64,000 nucleotides of DNA, from the NCBI GenBank assembly GCA_035534175.1, contig DATLSM010000045.1, forward strand, positions 1 through 64,000, given 5' to 3'. The DNA is from DATLSM01 sp035534175. GTDB taxonomy: Bacteria; Actinomycetota; Thermoleophilia; Solirubrobacterales; 70-9. A model generated the notes under the pieces. That model made no database searches. It was not told the DNA's origin and worked only from the letters and a program-made list of their open reading frames with translations. Position 1 is the first letter of the stretch; every line of letters begins with the position of its first letter. Below, piece after piece: positions 50,683-58,717 of the stretch. The position numbers and the translations under genes were made by a program.

Positions 50683-51654
50683 CTAGGTCGGCACGCTCAA
50701 CTGGCCCGCAGCCGGCTCCCCGGCGGAGGTAGCCCTCGCCTCACGCGGCTCCAGCCGCCCGGCGCTCGCCACCGTCCAGAGCATCGCCAGCCAGGTGAAG
50801 GTGGCAAGCGAGACGTGGACCCAGACGAGCTCCGTCGGCAGCTTCAGGTACCACTGGACGCCCCCCACGACGCCCTGCAGCCCCAGCAGGCCGATCACCA
50901 CGCTCAGCGGCCGCAGGGCGCGGCGCTCGCCGCCCTCGCGCCGCAGCAGGAACCAGACGGCGACCGCGGCGAGGCCGAACACGGCGGCGATCGCGGCGTG
51001 GCGCTGGACGACCCATTCCAAGGTCTTCGCCCCCTCGAATCTGAAGCGGTGGACGATCTGGCCGGCGTGGGCGCCGGCGTGCGGGCCTGAGGCGGTCGCC
51101 ACCGTGCCCGCGGCGATCGTCAGCTGGCCAAGCGGGAGCAGCCCTCTGACTGCCCACACTCCGAGCCGGTCGGCGGAGCGCCGCCGCTCCCAAGGCTCAT
51201 AGCGCGAGCACCAGGCCAGAGCGAAGGCCGCGTCGAGCAGCATCATCGAGAGGATGAAGTGGAGCATCACCAGGCCCGGCGCCAGGTGGTACTCGACGAC
51301 CAGGGCTCCGAGGATCGCCTGGGCGATAACCCCCAGCGGCAGCAGCGCCCCGAACAGCGCCAGGTGCTGGCGGTAGGGCCTACGGTAGAAGGCGAGCGCG
51401 CTGGCGGCGATCACCGCGATACCCACGAACCCGGTCAGCACCCGGTTGCCGAACTCGATCAGCGCGTGGGATTCGAGTGGGGGCAGCGGCTGTCCGTAGC
51501 ACTTGGGCCAGTTGGGACAACCGAGGCCGGAGTCGGTCAGCCGCACCGCGGCCCCGGTGAGGACGATCAGGGCCAGCGCGATCAGGGCGACCAGAGCCAC
51601 CTGCGCGTAGCGCCGCGGAGTGATCTCGAGGCGGTCTCTGAGTCGGTCGCGCAT
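50683..51654 (-). CDS. ctaA: Heme A synthase (CtaA/COX15)
   Basis: Oxidises heme O to heme A, needed by cytochrome aa3. 323 aa from ATG 51654 (MRDRLRDRLEITPRRYAQ); a TTG six codons earlier is possible. Eight membrane helices in two halves; GAAVRLTDSGLGCPNWPKCYG is the family signature with a Cys pair, E-x-[GN]R EFGNRVLTGFVG, His in VMLHFILSMML, VVQRHAAIAA and VWVHVSLATFTWL. Lies next to the diheme cytochrome c gene. Confidence 0.93.
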   Translation of the reverse strand: MRDRLRDRLEITPRRYAQVALVALIALALIVLTGAAVRLTDSGLGCPNWPKCYGQPLPPLESHALIEFGNRVLTGFVGIAVIAASALAFYRRPYRQHLALFGALLPLGVIAQAILGALVVEYHLAPGLVMLHFILSMMLLDAAFALAWCSRYEPWERRRSADRLGVWAVRGLLPLGQLTIAAGTVATASGPHAGAHAGQIVHRFRFEGAKTLEWVVQRHAAIAAVFGLAAVAVWFLLRREGGERRALRPLSVVIGLLGLQGVVGGVQWYLKLPTELVWVHVSLATFTWLAMLWTVASAGRLEPREARATSAGEPAAGQLSVPT

Positions 51655-51692
51655 CTTCGGAGATGATCCCAACGGCCGGGCGGCCGCCGGGA

Positions 51693-52409
51693 TCAGCCGC
51701 CCTTGCTCTTCTTTGAGCCGGCGCTCGATCCGCCCTTGGAGGTCGAGGCGATCAGGTATTCGACCAGCTCTTCGAGTTCATTTGGTTTGATGATCGAGGC
51801 GAAGTCTTTCGGCATCACGCCGGTCGGGTATCCCTTGGCAACCGGAGCGATCGGGTTTTCGATGTAGCCGCGGATGAATGTCGCGCTTTTCCCGGGCAGG
51901 ACTTTGTTGAAGTCGGGCCCCGTGGTACCTCCCGATTTGGCCGCCGCCAGGGTGTGACAGCCGCCGCAGCCGTTGTTGGCGAAGACCTGGGCCCCGGGGC
52001 CGCCCGGGACCTTGGGCGGCGCCGCCCCCGGGACTCCGGCGTATCTGCCCACGTAGGCGGCGACGTCGTCGAGATCCTGCCCGGTGACCACGTTACGGGG
52101 CATCGAGATGTTGGGGTCGCCGTTGCTCGGCCGGGGGAACTGGACCTGGGCTTTGACCAGGCCTTCGAAGGTGGCGCCGCCCTCACCCGCCGACCTCGCC
52201 GCGGCGAAGGCGTCGTCGAGGTTGGGCCCCACCTGCGCGGTAGTGCCGGCCTGGGCGAGGGTATGGCAGACGCCGCATTTCTGGATGAAGAGGACCCGCC
52301 CTCGGGCCAGGTCCGCGGTGGTCGTCCCGCAGCCGGAAGAGCCCACCGCAACTGCGGCGAGGGCTGCGGGGACGAGGAGCAGACGGGTGAGGTTGCGTGG
52401 CATGGGCAT
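51693..52409 (-). CDS. Diheme cytochrome c lipoprotein
   Basis: 238 aa. Signal with lipobox-like VGSSGC (Cys ~27). Two class I cytochrome c domains: CGVCH (~45) with axial Met in PNISMPRNVVTG, and CGGCH (~148) with axial Met in TGVMPKDFASII. The Lys/Ser/Gly-rich tail ends the protein. Probably the electron carrier for the aa3 oxidase, anchored outside the membrane. ATG 52409 or 52403. Confidence 0.9.
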   Translation of the reverse strand: MPMPRNLTRLLLVPAALAAVAVGSSGCGTTTADLARGRVLFIQKCGVCHTLAQAGTTAQVGPNLDDAFAAARSAGEGGATFEGLVKAQVQFPRPSNGDPNISMPRNVVTGQDLDDVAAYVGRYAGVPGAAPPKVPGGPGAQVFANNGCGGCHTLAAAKSGGTTGPDFNKVLPGKSATFIRGYIENPIAPVAKGYPTGVMPKDFASIIKPNELEELVEYLIASTSKGGSSAGSKKSKGG

Positions 52410-52532
52410 CGGGCGCGAGGCGGGCGGGATTCTATATGTCAGGGCCCCGGCGCAAGCGGCTTGTCAGGCACCGCCAGTGGGGTAGTCTCGCATCGATTCG
52501 CACTATCTCCCACGGCCGTAAGGAGAGATCCG

Positions 52533-52934
52533 ATGCAGGTACAGGAAGGGATGTCAGAGGTGGTTCTGACCGTCGGCACGTCGCACACCCTGCGCGAGGC
52601 GGCGGCGAGGATGGTGGAGAAGGGCACGGGCGCCGCGCTGGTCGCTGATCCGGAGTCCCCGGCGCCAGGGATCGTCACCGAGCGCGACATCCTCGTTTCG
52701 CTCGGCGGCGGGCAGGACCCCGACGTCGAGCTGGTCGCCGATCACATGAGCGCCAACGTGATCGCCGCCGCGCCTGACTGGAGTCTCGAGCGCGCCGCGG
52801 CGGAAATGTCGCGCCGGGGCGTCCGCCACCTCGTCGTCTTCGAGGGTGCGCAGCTGGTCGGCGTCCTCTCCATGCGCGACATCGTTCGTGTCTGGACCTC
52901 TGAGGGGGCGACGTCAGGCATGAGTCCGGGCTGA
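52533..52934 (+). CDS. CBS-pair domain protein
   Basis: 133 aa, one Bateman module: SHTLREAAARMVEKGTGAALV, PGIVTERDILVSLG, HMSANVIAAAPDWSLERAAAEM, RRGVRHLVVFEGAQLVGVLS, MRDIVRVW. Binds adenine nucleotides in most members. Start ATG 52533 with a GGAGAG ribosome site. Stand-alone, divergent from the cytochrome c gene. Confidence 0.9.
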   Translation: MQVQEGMSEVVLTVGTSHTLREAAARMVEKGTGAALVADPESPAPGIVTERDILVSLGGGQDPDVELVADHMSANVIAAAPDWSLERAAAEMSRRGVRHLVVFEGAQLVGVLSMRDIVRVWTSEGATSGMSPG

Positions 52935-53109
52935 GGATCGAGCCGGATTGGGGCTCGGGGGGAGGCGGCGAGGGGAAACCCGCAGTCGGCCCGAGCCGCA
53001 GGCGGTGAAGCCGAAGGAGCGTCGGCACCTCGGCCAGAGAGGCTCGCTCCGCAGATCGGCATTTGGACGTAGGGTCAACCTCAACCACGCAACCAGCGAA
53101 AGGGCGGCG

Positions 53110-53715
53110 ATGATCAGACGATTGCGGGCCAATCTGACTTACGCGAACGTGATGTCAACGCTCGCCGTCTTCTTGGTGGTGAGCGGGGGTGCGGCCTATG
53201 CGGCCTCCCATCTCGGCAAGAACAGCGTCGGCACCAAGCAGCTCAAGAACGGAGCGGTCACGACCGCCAAAATCAAGAACGCCGCGGTCACGGGTGAAAA
53301 GCTCGCCAACGGCTCGGTGGGTAGCGCCCAGCTGCAGGCCAACTCGGTCTCAGGTGCCAATGTTCAAGCCGGCTCTCTGACCGGCTCCGATGTCAACCAA
53401 TCGACCCTGACCTCGGTTCGCGCCTCCAATGTCACGGGTGTTGCACTGACTAGCAATTGCGAAGCCGCGGCGCCGTTTCCCTCCGGCGTGTCCGCGACCG
53501 TTGGTGGGACGGGGTGCAGGGTGACGTTCCCGTTCAACATTTACAACTGCGCGGTGACTGCCACCGCGGCCGTCCGCACGAGCTTTTTCTTTGGGGCAGA
53601 AGAACGAAGGGTTGAAACCTTCCGCAGCCCGAAAACTCCAGATCAGCTCGAGACTAATCCAACTGGGGGCGGAAACTACACGGCCGAGCCAGTCGATTTG
53701 ATCGCCGTTTGCTAG
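53110..53715 (+). CDS. Secreted/anchored protein with decapeptide repeats
   Basis: 201 aa from ATG 53110. One membrane segment or signal (VMSTLAVFLVVSGGAAYA, ~14-31), then six to seven decapeptides from ~37 to ~105 with Val/Leu at every tenth position (KNSVGTKQLK, NGAVTTAKIK, NAAVTGEKLA, NGSVGSAQLQ, ANSVSGANVQ, AGSLTGSDVN). This regular pattern suggests a beta-solenoid stalk. A C-terminal beta domain with three Cys (SNCEAA, TGCRVTF, YNCAVTAT) ends at DLIAVC. Such repeats are, to my knowledge, typical of Thermoleophilia and many paralogues exist. GC falls toward the 3' end. The 151 bp downstream are empty. Confidence 0.8.
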   Translation: MIRRLRANLTYANVMSTLAVFLVVSGGAAYAASHLGKNSVGTKQLKNGAVTTAKIKNAAVTGEKLANGSVGSAQLQANSVSGANVQAGSLTGSDVNQSTLTSVRASNVTGVALTSNCEAAAPFPSGVSATVGGTGCRVTFPFNIYNCAVTATAAVRTSFFFGAEERRVETFRSPKTPDQLETNPTGGGNYTAEPVDLIAVC

Positions 53716-53866
53716 TCCAGGCTCGAGCTGTCAGCGCTCGACGCTCAGCGTTTCGCCTGACTCCGCGGCAAAGGTTTGGACGGATTGTCGGCGCGATCGC
53801 TTCCAATTCGCTTCCAAGCGGCTTCCGGACTGCCAATCCTGGCACCTGCGTCAGCGCGGCGAGCGC

Positions 53867-54178
53867 TCAGATTTCGCTCTGCGACTGGCTTTGTGGGGGA
53901 GGACTCACCGTTTCCACGGGGAGCACGGCGCCGCGCACCTTCTGCCTGCGGGGCAGACGGTAGTAGTCGCGGACGGCTCCCTTGATCAGGCTGCGGAGGG
54001 CGGCAAGGAAAAAGACGACGCCGACGACCGCGTAGACCGGGGCGGGGAAGATGAACCCGTTAGCGTAGATCCCGCAGAGCATCGCTCCGATTCCCGCGGC
54101 GAAGAAGGCGGGTGCCCAGGAGGAGCGCGGCAGGTAGATCATCTCGCCGGGCTCGGGGATGTCACGGTGCTCGCTCAT
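53867..54178 (-). CDS. ctaF: Cytochrome c oxidase subunit IV-like (CtaF type)
   Basis: 103 aa, two to three helices (SSWAPAFFAAGIGAMLCGIYANGF, PAPVYAVVGVVFFLAALRSL) with EPGEMIYLPRSSW ahead, as in actinobacterial CtaF. Last gene of the minus-strand cluster that holds ctaB and the pseudo-oxidase subunits; since the normal ctaC-D-E set lacks its own subunit IV, this may serve either complex. Confidence 0.65.
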   Translation of the reverse strand: MSEHRDIPEPGEMIYLPRSSWAPAFFAAGIGAMLCGIYANGFIFPAPVYAVVGVVFFLAALRSLIKGAVRDYYRLPRRQKVRGAVLPVETVSPPPQSQSQSEI

Positions 54179-54181
54179 CGC

Positions 54182-54295
54182 CTATGACGCGATGTAGAGG
54201 AGGGCGGCAACGAAGGTGAGGGCGAAGACCGCCGCGGCGAATCCGCCGGCGATCATCCCGGCTTTCATCCTTCGCCTGGCGTCCTCGCGATCCAC
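54182..54295 (-). CDS. Single-helix membrane microprotein (37 aa)
   Basis: GTG 54295 to TAG 54182: MDREDARRRMKAGMIAGG... with one hydrophobic helix (~12-35) after a basic N-terminus. Placed 3 bp before ctaF and 13 bp after ctaB on the same strand, so it is very likely co-expressed and may be a small oxidase subunit or assembly factor. Confidence 0.6.
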   Translation of the reverse strand: MDREDARRRMKAGMIAGGFAAAVFALTFVAALLYIAS

Positions 54296-54308
54296 GGGCG
54301 GATTTCTA

Positions 54309-55235
54309 TCAGGCGAGCCTGGTGTCGACGGCCATCGCCAGGAAGAGCAGCGCCAGATAGGAGAGGGAGTAGAGGTAGGTTCGCAGCGCCCAGCGGCGAT
54401 CTGCGCTGCGCAGCAGGCGCATGGCGCAATAAATGAAGATCGCCCCCAACGTCATCGAGGCGGCCAGATAGGCGAGGCCGAAGCCACCGGCGCAGAAGGG
54501 CAGCTGAGTGACCGCGTAGAGCAGCACCGTGTAGAGGAGGATCTGTCGGCGGGTCTCCGTCTCGCCGCGTACCACCGGCAGCATCGGCACGCCGGCATTT
54601 GCGTAGTCGTCCTTCATCAGCAGCGAGAGGGCCCAGAAGTGGGGGGGCGTCCAGAAGAAGACGATGGCGAAGAGGAAGAGCGCGGTTCCGCTGAGACTTC
54701 CCCTCACGGCCGCCCAGGCGACCAGTGGCGGCACCGCCCCGGCGGCACCGCCGATCACGATGTTCTGCGGCGTGGCTCGCTTCAGCCACAGGGTGTAGAC
54801 GCAGACGTATCCGAGCAACCCCGAGAGCGAGAGCGCGGCTGCCAGGGGGTTGACCGCCAGGGCCAGCAGGGCGAAGGAGGTGCAGCCGAGCAGCACCCCG
54901 AAAGTGGTGGCGGCCGCGGGCGAAACGCGTCCGCTGGCCACCGGCCGGTCGGCGGTGCGAGCCATCTTGCGATCGATGTCGCGGTCGATCGCGTGGTTGA
55001 TCGCCCCCGCGCCCCCGGCCGAGAGGGCGCCGCCCAGGCAGGTGAGGAAGACCAGGCCGATCGAAGGATCGCCGGCGACGTACATCGTCGTCACGGTGAT
55101 GAACAGCAGCAGCGACTGCACCTTCGGCTTGGTCAGCGTCAGGTAGTCGCGCACGAGGACAAGCGCGGGCCAGCGCTGGAGGCCTGCCGCCGCGGCCGGG
55201 TTGGGGATCGCCTGGGCTCCGGCGCCGGGGGCCAT
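54309..55235 (-). CDS. ctaB: Protoheme IX farnesyltransferase (heme O synthase)
   Basis: Adds the farnesyl tail to heme B, the step before CtaA. 308 aa from ATG 55235; a TTG 13 codons earlier is possible. UbiA-type motifs: LTKPKVQSLLLFI, NHAIDRDIDRKMARTADRPV (Asp-rich Mg site), LKRATPQNIVIGGAAGAVPP, FFWTPPHFWALSLLMKDDYANAGVPMLPV. Lies directly downstream of the pseudo-oxidase subunit I gene, on the same strand. Confidence 0.94.
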   Translation of the reverse strand: MAPGAGAQAIPNPAAAAGLQRWPALVLVRDYLTLTKPKVQSLLLFITVTTMYVAGDPSIGLVFLTCLGGALSAGGAGAINHAIDRDIDRKMARTADRPVASGRVSPAAATTFGVLLGCTSFALLALAVNPLAAALSLSGLLGYVCVYTLWLKRATPQNIVIGGAAGAVPPLVAWAAVRGSLSGTALFLFAIVFFWTPPHFWALSLLMKDDYANAGVPMLPVVRGETETRRQILLYTVLLYAVTQLPFCAGGFGLAYLAASMTLGAIFIYCAMRLLRSADRRWALRTYLYSLSYLALLFLAMAVDTRLA

Positions 55236-55307
55236 CAGGCGGCCATGCGCGTTGCCCGCAGCGCCGGGAACCAAAGGTGGACGCTGGCGAGCTCCACGCT
55301 CATGCGT

Positions 55308-56990
55308 TCAGGCTACCGGCTGGGACTCGGGCGCCGGCAGCTCATCTCGCTCTGCCCGGTGGGCTATGGCGATGCGGATGTCGCGCATCGGGCGGGAGCT
55401 GCGCACGTCGGGGAGGACATCGAAGTTGTGCGGGTCGGGCGGCGAGAGCGCCAGCCACTCCAACGAGTCACCGCTCCAGGGGTCATGACCCGCCTCCGCG
55501 CCCCCGGCCCGGCTGAGGATCGCGTTGACCAGGGTGATCACGATCCCGATGGCGAGGAGGAGGGCGCCGACGGAGGCGATCAGGTTGTAGGTGTTGACGC
55601 CGGTGTGGTCGAAGTACTTGTAGGCATCGGCGACCTCGCCCTGCGCGGCGCCGGCGAGGAACAGCGGCACGAAGGTGGCCACGATGCCGACCGCCATCGT
55701 GCAGAAGGAGATCCGCGCCAGGTTCTCGCCCATCGTCCGCCCGGTCATCTTTGGAAACCAGTAGTGCAGCGCGGCGAAGCCGCCGAAGACACTGCCGCCA
55801 ATCAGGGCGAAGTGGGTCGCAGCGGTGGCGGCCGTCGTGTCCTTGATGCCCCAGGCGGCGGCGACCATCGACTGCTGGATCTCGGCCGCCAGGCCGATCG
55901 AGATCGCCGAGATCGCCCCCACCGCGAACAGCAGCGGCGCCCGCAACCTCAGCGTCCCTCCGACCATTGTCGCGATCAGGTTGAAGGTGAGCAGGCCAAA
56001 GGGCACGATCAGGGCCAACGACATGACCATCGCGAAGTACATCCAGCCGATCCCGATCGGGGCGGTGAGCATGTTCTGCATCCAGGCCAGGGTGCCGATC
56101 ACGGCGATCGCCAGCAGCGAGCCGATCACCGCGCCGCGGTTAAACAGCGGCTTGCGAGCGAAGCTGGGGATGATCTCGGCGATCGCCCCGAAGGCGGTGA
56201 TCAGGATCAGCATGTAGGCGCCGGTGAAGAAGATCCAACTCAGGTGCTGCCAGAGCAGCGGCGAGCCGTTCGTGCCGCCGTTGAAGAAGGTGCCTTCGAA
56301 GTTGCGGTCGATGATCAGCATGGCGATCGCCGCGAGCAGCACCGGGCCGATGACCAGCATCAGCCAGGAGCAGATCGCCGCCGCCCAGGCGAAGACCGGC
56401 AGCCGTCGCCAGGCCATCCCCGGGGCGCGCATGGTGCGCAACGTCGCCACCAGGTTGATCGCCAGGAAGACGAAGCCCAGGGTCGCCATCCCGGTCGCCG
56501 TGGCCCAGGCGTTGACCCCGTTGTTGGAGAGGAAGGAGAGTTCGGAGAGCGGCGCCAGCGGGTTGATCCCCGCCTCGGTTGGGGTGAAGAGGAAGCCGCT
56601 GTAGAGCACCGTGGCTGCGGTGACGTAGAGGTACATGCCGATCTGCCCGAGCCGCGGAAGCGCCGTGCCACGGGCGCCGATCTGCAGCGGCACCAGGTAA
56701 TAGAAGAGCCCGAAGGCCAGCGGTATGGCGAAGAGGAAGATCGCGGTCGTCCCGTAGACGGAGAGCAGCCGATTGAAGGTGACCGGGGTGAGGAAGCTAT
56801 TTTCCGGGATTGCCAGCTGCAGGCGCATCAGCAGCAGCCCGAGCACGGCGAGGAAGAGGAAGCCGAGGGCGCCGACGATCATCACTCGGCCGACGTCCTT
56901 GTGATCGGCGCTGGTGGCCAGCTCCACCCAGCGCGGACGGCGCCGGGGGAAGCCCTCGACGACCAGCTCGGGGCGGGGGCGCGCGCTCAC
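55308..56990 (-). CDS. Heme-copper oxidase subunit I homologue lacking metal ligands
   Basis: 560 aa, about 12 helices, clear CtaD scaffold (SADHKDVGRVMIV, AFPRL-like ALPRLGQIGMYLY, RTMRAPGMAWRRLPVFAW, FARKPLF, HYWFPKMTGR). Compared with ctaD in this window: helix II His is Tyr79; helix VI CuB His is Thr256 and the cross-linked Tyr is Met260; CuB His-His is Gln305-Asn306 (WMQNM); K-channel Lys is Leu334; heme a3 His is Ala391; only the second heme a His (His393) remains. So the O2-reducing site cannot form as known. The frame is undamaged. GTG start coupled to the subunit II-like gene (GTGA). Confidence 0.9.
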   Translation of the reverse strand: MSARPRPELVVEGFPRRRPRWVELATSADHKDVGRVMIVGALGFLFLAVLGLLLMRLQLAIPENSFLTPVTFNRLLSVYGTTAIFLFAIPLAFGLFYYLVPLQIGARGTALPRLGQIGMYLYVTAATVLYSGFLFTPTEAGINPLAPLSELSFLSNNGVNAWATATGMATLGFVFLAINLVATLRTMRAPGMAWRRLPVFAWAAAICSWLMLVIGPVLLAAIAMLIIDRNFEGTFFNGGTNGSPLLWQHLSWIFFTGAYMLILITAFGAIAEIIPSFARKPLFNRGAVIGSLLAIAVIGTLAWMQNMLTAPIGIGWMYFAMVMSLALIVPFGLLTFNLIATMVGGTLRLRAPLLFAVGAISAISIGLAAEIQQSMVAAAWGIKDTTAATAATHFALIGGSVFGGFAALHYWFPKMTGRTMGENLARISFCTMAVGIVATFVPLFLAGAAQGEVADAYKYFDHTGVNTYNLIASVGALLLAIGIVITLVNAILSRAGGAEAGHDPWSGDSLEWLALSPPDPHNFDVLPDVRSSRPMRDIRIAIAHRAERDELPAPESQPVA

Positions 56991-57685
56991 GGCACCTTCC
57001 CGCCGGCGACCATCCCGATCACCCGGTTCTGCGCCGCCTGCACTTCGGTCTTCTGGGCTTTGATAAAGGCCAGATAGGCCTGCGGCGAGACGACGTCGAC
57101 CTCGGTCCGCATCGCCGCATACCCCTGTCCGGACATGGTCGAGGCCTGCCCGGTGTAGGTGCCTTCCTCATCGGCCCGGAAGACGACCTGATCGGGCTTG
57201 CCGGGGACCGCCTCTCGCTGGGGGGCCAGTTCGGGCACGTCCCAGGTGTGGACCACGTCGGTGGAGAACAGGTCCAGGGCGATCGCGGTGTCGACCGGGA
57301 CCACAAGTTTGTAATAGGAGAAGGCTCCGTTGGGGTAGTTGTAGCGCCACAGCCATTGCCGGCCGGTGGCCTGGATCGTCAGGGGCTGGGAGCGGGCCGA
57401 GGCCAGTCCCGCGGGCCCGGTCGTCGGGATCTCCCGCGCTTTTTCGGTGAAGACGATGCTCAGCACCAGGATCGCCGCGGCGAAAACCGTCAGCACCCCG
57501 CCGACCCGGAATTGGATCCGCCGTCCGCCCCGCGATTGGCGCGGCTGGGAACCCCTCTCGGCGCGGTACCTGCGCAGGGCGTAGAACAGAGCTACGTTGA
57601 CCGCGATAACGACGATCGCCGCTGCGATGTAGCCGATCCAAAGCAGGGTGTGGATCTGGTCGGTGCCAGGGGAGTGGGGCGCCAA
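56987..57685 (-). CDS. Oxidase subunit II homologue lacking the CuA site
   Basis: 232 aa, two membrane helices (LLWIGYIAAAIVVIAVNVALFYAL, VGGVLTVFAAAILVLSIVF) and a cupredoxin domain (ATGRQWLWRYNYP, LFSTDVVHTWDVPEL, GTYTGQASTMSGQGYAAM). CuA ligands: His146 and Met192 remain, but the two Cys are Ala181 and Ser185 and the second His is Tyr189, all at exact family spacing. It cannot hold CuA. Start TTG 57685 (no ATG/GTG in frame). It forms an operon with the subunit I homologue; a TAGAAT -10-like box (57700-57695) lies just upstream. Confidence 0.88.
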   Translation of the reverse strand: MAPHSPGTDQIHTLLWIGYIAAAIVVIAVNVALFYALRRYRAERGSQPRQSRGGRRIQFRVGGVLTVFAAAILVLSIVFTEKAREIPTTGPAGLASARSQPLTIQATGRQWLWRYNYPNGAFSYYKLVVPVDTAIALDLFSTDVVHTWDVPELAPQREAVPGKPDQVVFRADEEGTYTGQASTMSGQGYAAMRTEVDVVSPQAYLAFIKAQKTEVQAAQNRVIGMVAGGKVP

Positions 57686-57762
57686 AGCGCGGCCATTCTA
57701 ATCACGCCGCGCGCCGCGCCGCCGCGCCCGGTGTCCGGCGCCGACCTATACTCGCCGACCCT

Positions 57763-58707
57763 ATGCGGTCCCGGTCTCGCCCATCTCCGGCGCTGCGCAC
57801 CGCGGCGCGGGCCGGCGCGACCCTCGCCCTGGGGGCCGCCTTCGCGGTTCCGCTGGTCCGCCGCCGCCTGCGCATTCCCGCCTCGGTCACCGTCGCCGCC
57901 TGCGCCGGCGGGCCGCTGGCCTTGGCCGTCCTCACCCCCCGTTCGAAGCGACGCGACGTCGCGCTCTTCGCCCTGCAGATGTGGGCTTTCATCATGGTCC
58001 ACGAGATTCCCTATGACGATCGGGAGGCGCTGCGCCGCCGACTCCACGTCGGCTACCCGATCTCCATCGACCGGGCCCTCGGCGGCGGCCGACTGCCCAC
58101 CGCACGATTGCAGCGCGCCCTGGCCCGCATCGGTCGGGTCAAAGAGATCGACCGCGTCTTCACCTGGGTGCACTGGCTGTGGTTCTTTGAGCCCTACTGC
58201 GCGCTGGCCTTCATCCTCCTCCGCCGCAACGAGCGCTTCCCCCGCGCCGCGCGACAGCTGGCGGCGGTCTTTGACATTGGCTGCATCGTCTACTTCGCCG
58301 CGCCGACCGCTCCCCCCTGGTGGTCTTCCGAACAGGGGCTGACGGGAGAAAAGGTGCGCCGGATCATGGTCGAGGTGGGGGAGGAGACCTGGGGCTCCGC
58401 CTGGCCGGGGATGTACGCGGCGCTGGGCGGCAACCCCTGGGCGGCAATGCCCTCGCTGCATTTCGCCACCTCGCTGACGATGGCGCTGGCCCTGGCCGAG
58501 GCCGGGCCGGTCGAGGGCGCCGCGGGTTGGGGCTACGCGCTGGCCCTGGGCTTCGCTTTGGTCTATCTGGGGGAGCACTACGTCACCGACCTCGCCGCCG
58601 GGGCGCTCTTGGTCGTCGCGGTGAGGCGCGGCGAGCGGCTCGTCGCGCCGCTTGCACAGGGGGTCAATCGCTCCCTGCGCCGGCTGGAGCTCCTGGCGAG
58701 CGGGTAG
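57763..58707 (+). CDS. PAP2-type membrane phosphatase/transferase
   Basis: 314 aa, five to six helices. The phosphatase motifs are spread as in the inositol phosphotransferase/PAP2 branch: FFEPYC, GNPWAAMPSLHFATSLTMAL (P-S-L-H) and YLGEHYVTDLAAG (G-E-H-Y-V-T-D, with the catalytic His and Asp). Acts on a lipid phosphate or uses a lipid as phosphodonor. ATG 57763 follows a TATACT box (57747-57752) by only 10 bp, so the mRNA is probably near leaderless. It overlaps in direction with the flippase-like gene 10 bp later. Confidence 0.83.
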   Translation: MRSRSRPSPALRTAARAGATLALGAAFAVPLVRRRLRIPASVTVAACAGGPLALAVLTPRSKRRDVALFALQMWAFIMVHEIPYDDREALRRRLHVGYPISIDRALGGGRLPTARLQRALARIGRVKEIDRVFTWVHWLWFFEPYCALAFILLRRNERFPRAARQLAAVFDIGCIVYFAAPTAPPWWSSEQGLTGEKVRRIMVEVGEETWGSAWPGMYAALGGNPWAAMPSLHFATSLTMALALAEAGPVEGAAGWGYALALGFALVYLGEHYVTDLAAGALLVVAVRRGERLVAPLAQGVNRSLRRLELLASG

Positions 58708-58717
58708 CTTCCCGGGG

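Noticed and set aside
54216..57077. Very long open frame (953 codons) on the plus strand, antisense to ctaB and the pseudo-oxidase genes
   Set aside because: Composition is His/Gln/Arg/Gly-rich shadow sequence of high-GC DNA, with no motif; the minus strand carries clear oxidase-family proteins.
55308..57685. Pseudo-oxidase genes as ordinary decaying pseudogenes
   Set aside because: Both frames are full length, coupled by GTGA, and keep scaffold motifs while changing just the metal and proton-path residues; random decay would bring stops and frameshifts as in the nearby dac gene.
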